Source: Saccharomonospora iraqiensis subsp. paurometabolica YIM 90007
GTDB lineage: Bacteria > Actinomycetota > Actinomycetes > Mycobacteriales > Pseudonocardiaceae
DNA length: 50,193 nucleotides
Direction of reading: 5' to 3'
Assembly (NCBI RefSeq): GCF_000231035.2
Contig: NZ_KI912196.1
Span: 75,295 to 125,487 of the forward strand
A program made the translations under genes and the position numbers. The notes under the pieces are model-generated. The model did not search any database and was not told the DNA's origin. It saw nothing but the letters and a program-made list of their open reading frames with translations. Shown one piece after another: positions 41,664-49,863 of the stretch. Every line of letters starts with the position of its first letter. The stretch's first letter is position 1.

Positions 41664-42128
41664 GTGAGCCGTACGATCGCCACGAACACGGAGGTCGACC
41701 TGGACGGCCTGTTGGCCTTCGTGCGTCCACGTCACCGTGCTCTGTTGATCACCCGACGCGCTGACGGGTCCGTACAGGCGTCGCCACTGACGTGCGGAGT
41801 GGACGACGCGGGGCGCCTGGTGATGTCCACCTATCCCGAGCGTGCGAAGACGCGGAACGCTCGCCGTGACTCCGCGGTGAGCGTCGTGGTGCTGTCGGAT
41901 GACTGGAACGGGCCCTGGGTACAGGTCGACGGCGATGCGGAAGTGATTGATACCCCGGACTCCGTCGAACCACTTGTGGAGTACTTCAGGAACATTTCCG
42001 GTGAGCACCCGGACTGGGATGAGTACCGGGCTGCGATGCTGCAACAGGGCAAGTCCCTCATCCGGGTCACTCCCCGCCGCTGGGGCCCCGTGGCGACAGG
42101 CGGCTTCCCTGCGCGCCTCGCGGAGTGA
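41664..42128 (+). CDS. PPOX-class F420-dependent oxidoreductase
   Basis: 154 residues of the split-beta-barrel flavin/F420 family: LLAFVRPRHRALLITRRADG (15-34), SPLTCGVDDAGRLVMSTYPE (the R/K-rich phosphate contact follows in RAKTRNARRDSAVSVVVLSD), then WVQVDGDAEVID and LIRVTPRRWGPVATGGFPAR. Members reduce substrates with F420H2 or simply bind it (Rv1155-like). The start is GTG at 41664. It sits near an LLM F420 enzyme, consistent with an F420-using host. Confidence 0.9.
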   Translation: MSRTIATNTEVDLDGLLAFVRPRHRALLITRRADGSVQASPLTCGVDDAGRLVMSTYPERAKTRNARRDSAVSVVVLSDDWNGPWVQVDGDAEVIDTPDSVEPLVEYFRNISGEHPDWDEYRAAMLQQGKSLIRVTPRRWGPVATGGFPARLAE

Positions 42129-42150
42129 ACCCGCCCTTGGAACACCTCCG

Positions 42151-42167
42151 GACGACGAGCCGTCGTC
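42151..42167 (+). terminator. Possible hairpin after the PPOX gene
   Basis: GACGAC-GAGCC-GTCGTC, a 6-bp stem 22 nt after the stop codon. There is no U-tract; a weak candidate. Confidence 0.3.
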
Positions 42168-42307
42168 ACCGCACGGGTCCCGACCTCTGATTGTGCTCCC
42201 GCGGCCCCTCCGGCGTCGGGTCGTCGTCCGGCGAGTGATCCCGCGTGCGGGAGTGCGCTCCGAACGCTAGTGTCGCGACAGAACTCTTGGTCGGGTGAGG
42301 GAGCTGC

Positions 42308-43177
42308 ATGGAACTGGGCATTCACGTGCCGGTCTTCGACATCGACGGCGGTACGGGTGCACTCGCGGGGGAACTGGCCAGGGTCGGCACCGCGGCGGAG
42401 GCCGCGGGCGCGACCTGGTTGTCGTTCATGGACCACTTCTTCCAGATCGAGCCGACCGGGCTCCCGGCGGAGTCGCCCATGCTGGAGGGCTACACCACGC
42501 TGGGCTACCTGGCCGCGCACACGTCCACGATCGAGCTGGGGCTGCTGGTCACGGGGGTCACCTACCGGAACCCGGGGGTGCTGGCGAAGATCATCAGCAC
42601 GCTCGACATCCTCTCCGAGGGCCGGGCGGCCCTGGGGATCGGCGCGGCATGGTACGAGCGTGAGCACGACGGACTCGGCGTGCCGTTCCCGCCGGTCGCC
42701 GAACGGTTCGAGCGGCTGGAGGACACACTCCGCATCTGCGAACAGATGTGGGATCCGGGCAACGACGGACCGTTCGAGGGCAAGCACTACTCACTGACCG
42801 AGACGTTGTGTTCACCGCAACCGCTGCACAAGCCACGGGTACTGATCGGCGGCGGCGGGGAGCGCAAGACGCTGCGGCTGGTCGCGGCGTACGGCGACGC
42901 GTGCAACCTGTTCGCCTCCTCCCCCGCCGAGGTGGAGCACAAGCTCGACGTGCTGCGCCGCCACTGTGACGACCTCGGCCGCGACTACGACGCGATCCGT
43001 AAGACGATCCTCGCCAACGACCCGAGCCCGGACAACCAGGACGAGTTCGTGCGCGAGATGGCGAACTACGCCGAACTCGGGGTGCACGCGGTGATGGTCA
43101 TGCCCACCACCGGATCACCGGCCACCTGGATCGAGGGAACAGCGCCGACAGTCCGCCGACTCTCCGAACTCGGCTGA
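42308..43177 (+). CDS. LLM-class F420-dependent oxidoreductase
   Basis: 289 residues: MELGIHVPVFDIDGGTGALA, GATWLSFMDHFFQIEPTGLP (about 36-55), GLLVTGVTYRNPGVLAKIIS (about 80-99), GRAALGIGAAWYEREHDGLG (about 107-126), RFERLEDTLRICEQMW and PLHKPRVLIGGGGERKTLRL. It has the conserved G-x-G-A-A-W flavin/F420 loop of the F420-dependent subgroup. Substrate unknown. ATG with GAGGGAG 5 nt upstream. It is unrelated in detail to the LLM gene at 17364. Confidence 0.92.
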   Translation: MELGIHVPVFDIDGGTGALAGELARVGTAAEAAGATWLSFMDHFFQIEPTGLPAESPMLEGYTTLGYLAAHTSTIELGLLVTGVTYRNPGVLAKIISTLDILSEGRAALGIGAAWYEREHDGLGVPFPPVAERFERLEDTLRICEQMWDPGNDGPFEGKHYSLTETLCSPQPLHKPRVLIGGGGERKTLRLVAAYGDACNLFASSPAEVEHKLDVLRRHCDDLGRDYDAIRKTILANDPSPDNQDEFVREMANYAELGVHAVMVMPTTGSPATWIEGTAPTVRRLSELG

Positions 43178-43219
43178 ACGCCGCCGAAGGTCCCGGCGGC
43201 GCACACCCTTCGGAACAGA

Positions 43220-43586
43220 ACACCGTTGCGTCGACCGAACCGCTGCCGCGACCGGCGGGCTCACCCGTTCTCCCTCGGACAGCTCGGTGAGGTCCGCCAG
43301 ACCCGCCGAGGGTGACGGCGGCCGCGACCGGCGATCCACGGTCCGTCTCGTCGGCCCGCGGGGCGTCGCCGGTGGTGATGGCCGTGATCACGACCTCCCG
43401 GGCGAGGGTCGCCAACCGGGCGTCATGTTCGGGCTCGAGTGAACCGAGGAGCGAGAGCACCGCGCCGCGCCCCGCCGCGTGGACGAGCTGAGCCGCTCGT
43501 TCCTCGGGAACGGCGAGCCGTCCGGCCTGAGCCACCCGGCGGACGATGCCCGCCAGGAGCTCCTCCGCCCGCCGTTGCGCGGACCA
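43220..43586 (-). pseudogene. C-terminal remnant of a TetR regulator
   Basis: After an in-frame TAA (43587-43589), the minus strand reads SAQRRAEELLAGIVRRVAQA, GRLAVPEERAAQLVHAAGRG and AVLSLLGSLEPEHDARLATL, then REVVITAITTGDA. This is the ligand-domain part of TetR proteins. Near 43302 one extra base shifts the frame, after which the family's ending continues as LADLTELSEGER. The DNA-binding N-terminus is absent. The break is at about 43590, close to the start of the truncated amidohydrolase, so one deletion may have damaged both. Confidence 0.7.
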
Positions 43587-43683
43587 TTACCGACATCGGG
43601 TGAGCCTGAGGCGTGCCAGGGTGCGGCGCACCCCGGTGCTTCCCGACCTTCTACGGCAGGCCCCGGGAAGCCAGCCTGAAGGC

Positions 43684-44412
43684 ATGGCAACGATTCACGG
43701 CTTCACAGACTCTGTGCTGTCCGCGCTGCGCGCCGCAGCGGACCGTCCCTTGCTCCTCAACGGAGCGACCGTACACACGTTCGATCCGCTCATCGGGACG
43801 ATGCGTCGAGCCGATGTCCTCGTGGGCTCGGGTCTGGTGGTGGGCGTGGGCCCGGGCATCGTCAACGCGGCCGAGGACGACGGCGCTCTCGTCGTCGACG
43901 CGACCGGGACGACCCTCGTTCCGGGACGGCCCGCTCTGGTCGCCGAGCTCGGCGGTGCCAGGCAGGACGAGCGGGCCGGAACGCTCGCGCCGGGCGCCGA
44001 CGCGGACCTCGTCGTCGTCGACCGGGACGAAGCGGAACCGGCCGCGGCGGTGCGGACCGCTCTCACCCGACCCGATCACGTGCTCGCCGCGCTGCGTGGC
44101 GGATCGCCCGTCACCTGGGCCGGCCACGTGGTCAGCGAGCCCGTTCCCGCGTGGGACCCCGATGCCATGGTCGTGGACGCGCAGCGGGTCGGGGTATGGA
44201 CCGACACGGAGGGTTTCCTGCACCAGGAGCTGACCGTCGATGGCCGGTACGACGAAACCCGCGGTGGTCGCGCGCATGCCTTCCAGGGCCGTTACCGGGT
44301 GGACGGCGACCGAATCGACTACCTGGACGACCTCGGTTTCTGGTCATTCGGTCGGTTCGACGGCGAAACCCTGCACCACGCCGGCTACACGATGCACAGG
44401 AAGGACGACTGA
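43684..44412 (+). CDS. Amidohydrolase lacking its catalytic barrel, with Atu4866-like domain
   Basis: 242 residues in an intact frame. Residues 22-79 match the N-terminal composite domain of amidohydrolases (RPLLLNGATVHTFDPLIGTM, GALVVDATGTTLVPG). Then, where the catalytic HxH should start, it jumps to the C-terminal end (AGTLAPGADADLVVVDRDEA, about 98-117). The metal-binding TIM barrel is absent. Residues 175-240 (GVWTDTEGFLHQELTVDGRY, AFQGRYRVDGDRIDYLDDLG, LHHAGYTMHR) look like the Atu4866 domain of unknown function. It is upstream of an intact paralogue with a 1-bp stop/start overlap. Hydrolase activity is very unlikely; the Atu4866 part could still work. Confidence 0.7.
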   Translation: MATIHGFTDSVLSALRAAADRPLLLNGATVHTFDPLIGTMRRADVLVGSGLVVGVGPGIVNAAEDDGALVVDATGTTLVPGRPALVAELGGARQDERAGTLAPGADADLVVVDRDEAEPAAAVRTALTRPDHVLAALRGGSPVTWAGHVVSEPVPAWDPDAMVVDAQRVGVWTDTEGFLHQELTVDGRYDETRGGRAHAFQGRYRVDGDRIDYLDDLGFWSFGRFDGETLHHAGYTMHRKDD

Positions 44413-45809
44413 TGGACCACACCGATCGGACTCTCGACGAGCTGCGACGTACGGCGACCGACCCCGAGCGTCTCGTCCTGCTGACCGGTGCGACGGTCGT
44501 GACGATGGATCCGGCGCTCGGGACCGTCGCCGGCGGAGACGTCCTGGTCAGAGGAGATCGCATTGTCGACGTCGGACGGGACCTCCCGACAGACGGCGCC
44601 CTCGTCGTCGACGTAGGGGGCAGCATCGTCGCTCCCGGGATGGTCGACACCCATCGTCATGCGTGGCAGACACAGATGCGGCGCACGATCCCCGACGTCG
44701 ATGACCTGCCGGGCTACCTGCGGTCCACCCTGATGTCCGTCGCCCCCGCCTACACGCCGGACGACGTCCACCTCGGTACGCGCCTGGCCGCGCTGACCGC
44801 GCTGGACAGCGGGATCACGACGATGCTCGACTTCGCACACAACTCCCGCAGCGCCGCGCATTCGGACGCCGCGATCACCGCGCTGATCGACTCGGGGATC
44901 CGCGGGGTACACGCGTCCATGGCTCCGCACTTCGGCGAATGGGACGGCCAGTGGCCCCGGGACCTGGCGCGGCTGCGTTCGACCTATGTTCCCGACGACG
45001 ACCGGCTCGTCACGCTGCGCCTGGCGGCGCTGGCCACCCCGGCCATCGCCGAGCACCTCGCCTACGGCCCGGAGCTCGCCCGGATCGCGGCCGATCTGGA
45101 CATCGGGGTCAGTCTCGATGTGATGTTCGGGCAGGCGGCATCAGCGGCCCTCCTCAACTGGGAGAAGGAGGGCCTGCTCGGCCCGCACCTGGAGTCGATC
45201 CATTCCACGGCGCTGTCCGCCGATGCGTGGGCCGCGATACGCGAGCACGGGATGACGGTGGCGCTCGCCCCGACCTCGGACGCGCAGATCGGGCTGGAGG
45301 ACGCCGTTCCCCCGGTGGACGAGGCACTCGCGCACGGCATCCGGCCGGGCTTGTCGGTGGACGTGGAAGTCGCCCTGGCCTCGGACATGTTCACGCAGAT
45401 GCGGGCGTTGCTGACCGTTCAACGGATGCGGGCGGTCAACGCCGTGCACGGCACCGACGAGATGCCGTCCAGGATCACCACCCGCGACGTCCTCGACTTC
45501 GCCACCCTGTCCGGTGCTCGCACGCTACGGCTGGACGACCGCACCGGGTCGGTCACCCCCGGCAAACAAGCCGATCTCATCGTCGTGGACGCTGAGGCGA
45601 TCAACACCATGCCGCTGCACGATGCGGTCGGCACCCTTGTGCTCGGCGCCGACCGCTCGAACGTCACCTCGGTCTGGGTGGCCGGCCGGGTCCGCAAGTG
45701 GGGCGGTGCGCTCGTCGACGTCGACATCGACTCCCTGCGCGATCGGGTCCACGACTCGGTCGCGGCGATCACCGCCCGCGTCGCAGCCGCCCCGGCGGAC
45801 GGTCGGTGA
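44412..45809 (+). CDS. Amidohydrolase (cytosine/8-oxoguanine deaminase-like)
   Basis: 465 residues. The composite domain contains LVLLTGATVVTMDPALGTVA (21-40). Metal ligands are in APGMVDTHRHAWQTQMRRTI (His-x-His about 80), a later His segment around LESIHSTALSADAW (about 265) and Asp in LSVDVEVALASDMF (about 320). The C-terminal part has LDDRTGSVTPGKQADLIVVD. The DTHRHAWQTQMR signature is that of chlorohydrolase/deaminase-like enzymes acting on N-heterocycles. ATG at 44412 shares one base with the stop of the truncated paralogue, so they are co-translated. The regulator was probably the decayed TetR on the other side. Confidence 0.9.
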   Translation: MDHTDRTLDELRRTATDPERLVLLTGATVVTMDPALGTVAGGDVLVRGDRIVDVGRDLPTDGALVVDVGGSIVAPGMVDTHRHAWQTQMRRTIPDVDDLPGYLRSTLMSVAPAYTPDDVHLGTRLAALTALDSGITTMLDFAHNSRSAAHSDAAITALIDSGIRGVHASMAPHFGEWDGQWPRDLARLRSTYVPDDDRLVTLRLAALATPAIAEHLAYGPELARIAADLDIGVSLDVMFGQAASAALLNWEKEGLLGPHLESIHSTALSADAWAAIREHGMTVALAPTSDAQIGLEDAVPPVDEALAHGIRPGLSVDVEVALASDMFTQMRALLTVQRMRAVNAVHGTDEMPSRITTRDVLDFATLSGARTLRLDDRTGSVTPGKQADLIVVDAEAINTMPLHDAVGTLVLGADRSNVTSVWVAGRVRKWGGALVDVDIDSLRDRVHDSVAAITARVAAAPADGR

Positions 45810-45860
45810 GACCGTTGCATCACGCCGGGTTCGTGATGCTCCGCCGAGGAAAAACGGCGC

Positions 45861-45901
45861 CCCGCGGCAACCAGGACCTGGCACGGCCTGGTTGCCGCGG
45901 G
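45861..45901. promoter_or_regulatory. Perfect 15-bp inverted repeat before the MmyB-like gene
   Basis: CCCGCGGCAACCAGG (45861-45875), 11-nt spacer, CCTGGTTGCCGCGGG (45887-45901), ending 22 nt before the ATG at 45924 and 51 nt after the amidohydrolase stop. It may be a terminator for the amidohydrolase operon or an operator for the regulator; the length and exactness are exceptional for the window. Confidence 0.65.
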
Positions 45902-45923
45902 CAGGACGACTTACCGTCGACGC

Positions 45924-46760
45924 ATGCACACCGACCTCGGCCGCTACCTCAAGGCACGGCGCGGACAGGTACGGCCCGACGACGTCGGGCTGCCCGCACA
46001 CACTCCACGCCGCGTGCCCGGGTTGCGACGGGAGGAGGTCTCGATGCTCGCCGGCGTCAGCGTGGACTACTACGCACGCCTGGAACAGGGCAGGGAACGC
46101 AACCCCTCGCCGTCGGTCCTGGACGCGCTCTCGGGCGTGCTGTGCCTCGACGGCCACCAGCGCGACTACGTCTTCCGGTTGGCAGGCCTGACCCCGGCCC
46201 CCGTAGCGACACCCGCTCCGGTGCCGTCACAACCGCTGCGGGACCTTCTGGACACATGGGCGCAGACACCGGCCATGGTCATCAACCGCTGTCTGGACGT
46301 GGTCGCCTTCAACCGGTTGGCCGGTGCGCTCCACACCGACTTCGAACGCGTCGACAACCTGGTGCGCATGACGTTCCTCGACCCTGCCGGACAGCGCTTC
46401 TACGCGGACTGGAACAGCGCTGCCGAAGCGTGCGTGGCCACCCTGCGGATGGCACTGCCCTACGGGGCCGAGGCCGACGACGTGCGCAAGCTGGTCGCCG
46501 AGACGTCGGACGCCAGCGCATCGTTCCAGCACCTGTGGGGCCGGCACGACGTGCGCGGCAAGACCCGTGACGACAAGGCGTTCCACCACCGGGAGGTGGG
46601 GGACCTGGTCCTCGCTTACCACGCGTTCGACGTCAAGGACGCCCCGGGCCACCAGCTCGTCGTCTACCACGCAGCCCCCGGCTCACCCAGCGCGGAGAAG
46701 CTGCAGCTGCTGGCGTCGCTGCATGCCGACTCGGAGCCTGTCCGCGACCCGCGCACCTAG
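45924..46760 (+). CDS. XRE/MmyB-like transcriptional regulator
   Basis: 278 residues. The N-terminal HTH reads RRVPGLRREEVSMLAGVSVD then YYARLEQGRERNPSPSVLDA (27-68). The C-terminal MLTR/PAS-like ligand domain (about 100-265) contains PAMVINRCLDVVAFNRLAGA, LDPAGQRFYADWNSAAEACV, FQHLWGRHDVRGKTRDDKAF and VYHAAPGSPSAEKLQLLASL. MmyB-type regulators of this kind usually control a neighbouring short-chain dehydrogenase. It converges with a second member of the family. A 15-bp inverted repeat lies just upstream. Confidence 0.92.
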   Translation: MHTDLGRYLKARRGQVRPDDVGLPAHTPRRVPGLRREEVSMLAGVSVDYYARLEQGRERNPSPSVLDALSGVLCLDGHQRDYVFRLAGLTPAPVATPAPVPSQPLRDLLDTWAQTPAMVINRCLDVVAFNRLAGALHTDFERVDNLVRMTFLDPAGQRFYADWNSAAEACVATLRMALPYGAEADDVRKLVAETSDASASFQHLWGRHDVRGKTRDDKAFHHREVGDLVLAYHAFDVKDAPGHQLVVYHAAPGSPSAEKLQLLASLHADSEPVRDPRT

Positions 46761-46799
46761 GACGTCGGTGACGACGAGCGTCGCGGAGGGCCGCGACAC

Positions 46800-47711
46800 T
46801 CAGAGTTCGTCCCGACGGTCCGCTCGGCCGGTGGCCGCGGAACGGAACCGGAACCGCCCGCCGCCCGGTCGGGACGGTTCCGCGGCAAGGAGCTGCAGCG
46901 CGTGAGCCGAGGGCGACCCGGGTTCGGCGTCGTAGATCATGACGGTCTGGTCGGGGTCGTCGCTGGGGGTCAGAGCCTGGTACGTGATCGTGAGGTCGCC
47001 GACGAGTGGGTGGTGGTAGGCCTTGGTGCCGGTGCTGCGCTGGTGCACGCGCTGGCGGGCCCACAGGTGCCGGAACTCGGGACACCGGATGGACAGGTCA
47101 CCGACGAGACTTCCGAGTCCGGGGTCCTCGGGATGTCTTCCGGCATCCATGCGGAGCATGGCGACGGTGTCCGCGGCCACCCGGTCCCAATCCACGTAGA
47201 GCTCACGCGCATGGGGGTCGAGAAACACGAAGCGTGCCTGGTTTCGCTCGGCCGCGGGCATGGCCTCGAAATCCGCGATCAGGAGCGCCGCGAGCCGGTT
47301 CTGCCCCAGGATGTCCAGGCGGCGCCCCAGGACGAAAGCCGGTCGGGAGACCGTGTCGAGGTCATCGAGCAGGCTCCGGGTCGCCGGATGCAGCCGCTGC
47401 GGCTTCGCTGCCCGGCGACGGTGAGACGGAGCGGGTCGGGCGAGGGTGTGCAGATGCGCGCGCTCTGCGTCGTCGAGTCGCAGGGCGTCGGCGATGACGT
47501 CCAGGACCTGCGTCGAGGCGCTCGTGCTGCGCCCCTGTTCCAGCCGGGTGTAGTAGTCGACGCTCACCCCGGCGAGCATCGCCAGTTCCTCACGGCGAAG
47601 TCCCTCGACGCGCCGTGGTCCCTCGTCGGTGATACCTGCTTGTTCCGGGGTGATCCGTGCACGCGCGGCACGCAGGAAGTCGGCCAGGCGCGGCTTGAGA
47701 CGGTCGGACAT
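46800..47711 (-). CDS. XRE/MmyB-like transcriptional regulator (second copy)
   Basis: 303 residues, the same two-domain layout as the convergent gene at 45924: HTH RRVEGLRREELAMLAGVSVD-YYTRLEQGRSTSAS (33-66) and ligand domain RPAFVLGRRLDILGQNRLAA, LDPHARELYVDWDRVAADTV, FRHLWARQRVHQRSTGTKAY and IYDAEPGSPSAHALQLLAAE. ATG at 47711 with AGGGAG 10 nt upstream. It diverges from the SDR gene over 165 bp, the typical regulator-target pairing of this family. The pair of regulators is divergent in detail, so not a recent duplication. Confidence 0.93.
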   Translation of the reverse strand: MSDRLKPRLADFLRAARARITPEQAGITDEGPRRVEGLRREELAMLAGVSVDYYTRLEQGRSTSASTQVLDVIADALRLDDAERAHLHTLARPAPSHRRRAAKPQRLHPATRSLLDDLDTVSRPAFVLGRRLDILGQNRLAALLIADFEAMPAAERNQARFVFLDPHARELYVDWDRVAADTVAMLRMDAGRHPEDPGLGSLVGDLSIRCPEFRHLWARQRVHQRSTGTKAYHHPLVGDLTITYQALTPSDDPDQTVMIYDAEPGSPSAHALQLLAAEPSRPGGGRFRFRSAATGRADRRDEL

Positions 47712-47876
47712 GTCCGTGATTCTCCCTGCCCGACGGGGCATCCGCGAGGGCGCTGGGGTGCCCAAATCTTCCCCGGAAACCCGGGGCCTTCCCGGCCGTC
47801 GCGGGCCGCCACACGATGGGTCCAGTCGCGCGAAGCGGCATGTCGAAGACGAACACTTCCCGGAAGGAACCCGGAC
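47712..47876. promoter_or_regulatory. Divergent promoter region of MmyB-like regulator and SDR
   Basis: 165 bp. It includes the dyad CCCCGG-AAAC-CCGGGG around 47776-47791, a candidate operator by position. No good -10/-35 pair stands out. Confidence 0.4.
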
Positions 47877-48716
47877 ATGTCTGTATGGATGATCACCGGC
47901 GCCGGCCGCGGCCTCGGCCTGGAGACCGCCCGCGCCGCCCTGGCCGGAGGTGAACGGGTCGCCGTGGCCGCGCGTCGCCCGGAGAGGTTGCCGGAGGATG
48001 TGCGTACTCACCCGAACGCCTTGCCGGTGGGGCTGGATGTGACCGACCAGACACAGATCGCCTCAGCTGTCACCCAGGTGGTCGATCGGTTCGGCACCAT
48101 CGAGGTGCTCGTCAACAACGCCGGTCGGGGTCTGCTCGGCGCCCTGGAGGAGATCACCGACGCGGAGACACGCTCGCTGTTCGACGTCAACGTCTTCGGC
48201 CTGGTCAACACCACCCGCGCCGTGCTGCCGATCATGCGCGCGGCAGGCACCGGCAAGCTCGTCCACATCGGCTCCCGCTCCGGGTTCGAGGGTGAACCCG
48301 GCGTGAGCTTGTACTCCGCCTCCAAGTTCGCCGTCGCGGGCGTCAGTGAGGCCCTTGCCGCCGAACTGGAGCCCTTCGGCATCCAGAGCATGGTCGTCGA
48401 GCCCGGCGTGTTCCGCACCGACTTCCTCGACGCCTCCTCGGTGCAGCTGCCCGGCAATCGCATCGCCGCCTACGACGGTACCCCGGCACACCTCACCCTC
48501 GACTGGGTGGAGAAGGCCAACCACACCCAACTCGGCGACCCCGTCAAGGGAGCCGCGTTCATCTACCAGGTCGCCTCCGGCGAGAAGCTCCCCCTGCACC
48601 TGCCCGTGGGCCGGGACGCCCTCGACCGCCGTGCCGTGATGACCGAGCGTATCGAACGCGAGACCACTCCCCTACGCGAGGCCTCCGCCGCTACTGCGCA
48701 CGCCGAGGGCGAGTAG
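47877..48716 (+). CDS. SDR-family oxidoreductase
   Basis: 279 residues of classical SDR type: VWMITGAGRGLGLETARAAL (3-22), VAVAARRPERLPE (Arg pair suggests NADPH), VGLDVTD, EVLVNNAGRGLLGALEEITD (about 82-101), VHIGSRSGFEGEPGVSLYSASKFAVAG in which Ser and Tyr-x-x-x-Lys are catalytic (about 135-160), and VVEPGVFRTDFL. ATG at 47877 with GGAAGGA 9 nt upstream. It is probably controlled by the divergent MmyB-like regulator. Substrate unknown. Confidence 0.93.
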   Translation: MSVWMITGAGRGLGLETARAALAGGERVAVAARRPERLPEDVRTHPNALPVGLDVTDQTQIASAVTQVVDRFGTIEVLVNNAGRGLLGALEEITDAETRSLFDVNVFGLVNTTRAVLPIMRAAGTGKLVHIGSRSGFEGEPGVSLYSASKFAVAGVSEALAAELEPFGIQSMVVEPGVFRTDFLDASSVQLPGNRIAAYDGTPAHLTLDWVEKANHTQLGDPVKGAAFIYQVASGEKLPLHLPVGRDALDRRAVMTERIERETTPLREASAATAHAEGE

Positions 48717-48744
48717 ACCCGCGCCGAGAATCTTCCGGCCGTGT

Positions 48745-48819
48745 CGGCTCCGCATCCTCGCCGGCCCGGCCCGCTGGGTCAACGGCCAGGCGATCTTCAC
48801 CAACGGCGGCCTGGCCTGA
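48745..48819 (+). pseudogene. C-terminal remnant of another SDR
   Basis: RLRILAGPARWVNGQAIFTN-GGLA followed by TGA at 48817-48819. The 'W.nGq.i..nGGla' ending is the standard C-terminus of many SDR enzymes, but nothing upstream continues it. It sits directly behind the intact SDR. Confidence 0.65.
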
Positions 48820-48927
48820 CCGGCCGGGGGAAGAGGTGCCCTCAACCCAGGAACCCGGCCGGCCGGACTACCGCGGTGCCGCCCCGTACCGGCGGGCGCA
48901 CCCGGTAGCCGGTCGGCGTGGACGGCC

Positions 48928-49560
48928 TCAGCTCTGCGGGTATGCCGCCCAGCGCAGGTAGGGCTTGGCCTCCTCGACCTGCTCGAACCGCTGCCTGGCC
49001 TCGTCGGTCGCCATCGCGGGGGACACGATCACCTGGTCGCCGGGCGTCCAGTCCGCCGGAGTGGACACCGGGTGCGCGTCGGTCAGCTGCAACGCGTCGA
49101 TCACCCGCAGGATCTCGTCGAAGTTGCGACCGACGGACTTCGGGTAGGTCAGCGTGAGCCGCACCTTGTTCTGCGGGTCGATGATGAACACCGAGCGCAC
49201 GGTCGAGGTGTCCCCCTCGCCCGCGTGGATCATGTCGTAGAGCGCGGAGACCCGGCGGTCCGGGTCGGCGATGATGGGGAAGTTCAGATCGGTGCCACCG
49301 ACATCGCGAATGTCCGGCGCCCAACCACGGTGGTCCTCCACCGGGTCCACCGACACCGCGATCGTCTTGACGTCGCGCTTCTCGAACTCACTGTTGATCG
49401 TCGCCGTCCGGCCCAGCTCGGTGGTGCACACCGGGGTGTAGTCGGCGGGGTGGCTGAACAGCACCGCCCACTTGCCGGCCTTCCACCGGTGGAAGTCGAT
49501 CGAACCCTCGGTGGTCTCGGCGGTGAAGTCGGGCGCTTCGTCACCCAGATGAATGCTCAA
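48928..49560 (-). CDS. 1-Cys peroxiredoxin (Prx6/AhpC-TSA family)
   Basis: 210 residues: LGDEAPDFTAETTEGSIDFH (5-24), WAVLFSHPADYTPVCTTELG (31-50; peroxidatic Cys45 in the PxxxTxxC motif), TIAVSVDPVEDHRGWAPDI, FPIIADPDRRVSALYDMI, VRSVFIIDPQNKVRLTLTYP, and the long C-terminal extension PADWTPGDQVIVSPAMATDE ending YLRWAAYPQ, typical of the Prx6 subgroup. It reduces H2O2 or organic peroxides. The start is TTG at 49560 with GGAG 8 nt upstream; the family N-terminus begins exactly here. Confidence 0.93.
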   Translation of the reverse strand: MSIHLGDEAPDFTAETTEGSIDFHRWKAGKWAVLFSHPADYTPVCTTELGRTATINSEFEKRDVKTIAVSVDPVEDHRGWAPDIRDVGGTDLNFPIIADPDRRVSALYDMIHAGEGDTSTVRSVFIIDPQNKVRLTLTYPKSVGRNFDEILRVIDALQLTDAHPVSTPADWTPGDQVIVSPAMATDEARQRFEQVEEAKPYLRWAAYPQS

Positions 49561-49815
49561 GAGTGTTCTCCTTTTCGGTTCCAGTACGGGGTACCCGCCC
49601 CCAAAGTAGATCAGACGGCCCGGATCAGGGCGCGGAACGTCCGGCCGTGAACACGGCCATCCACGACCGGAACACGCGTTCCGAATTCGTCCGGACCACC
49701 CCGGCTGCGAGACGGGGTACCCGGCGACCGCGGGGGCACGCCACGACGAGTTCCCGGTACGCTCGGTTCGCACGCGGATCCGAACGGATCACGTCGTCGG
49801 CCGAAGGAGGACCTC

Positions 49816-49863
49816 GTGTTCCCGACGCCCGACCGGCCCGGCGCGGCCGGCCTCATCCGATGA
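49816..49863 (+). CDS. 15-codon leader ORF overlapping the DUF2157 gene
   Basis: GTG at 49816 with GGAGGACCTC directly upstream encodes MFPTPDRPGAAGLIR, with TGA at 49861-49863 overlapping the ATG at 49860. The strong ribosome site belongs to this short frame, while the long gene has none of its own, so translational coupling is likely. It could instead be the original 5' end of the gene after a frameshift. Confidence 0.45.
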   Translation: MFPTPDRPGAAGLIR

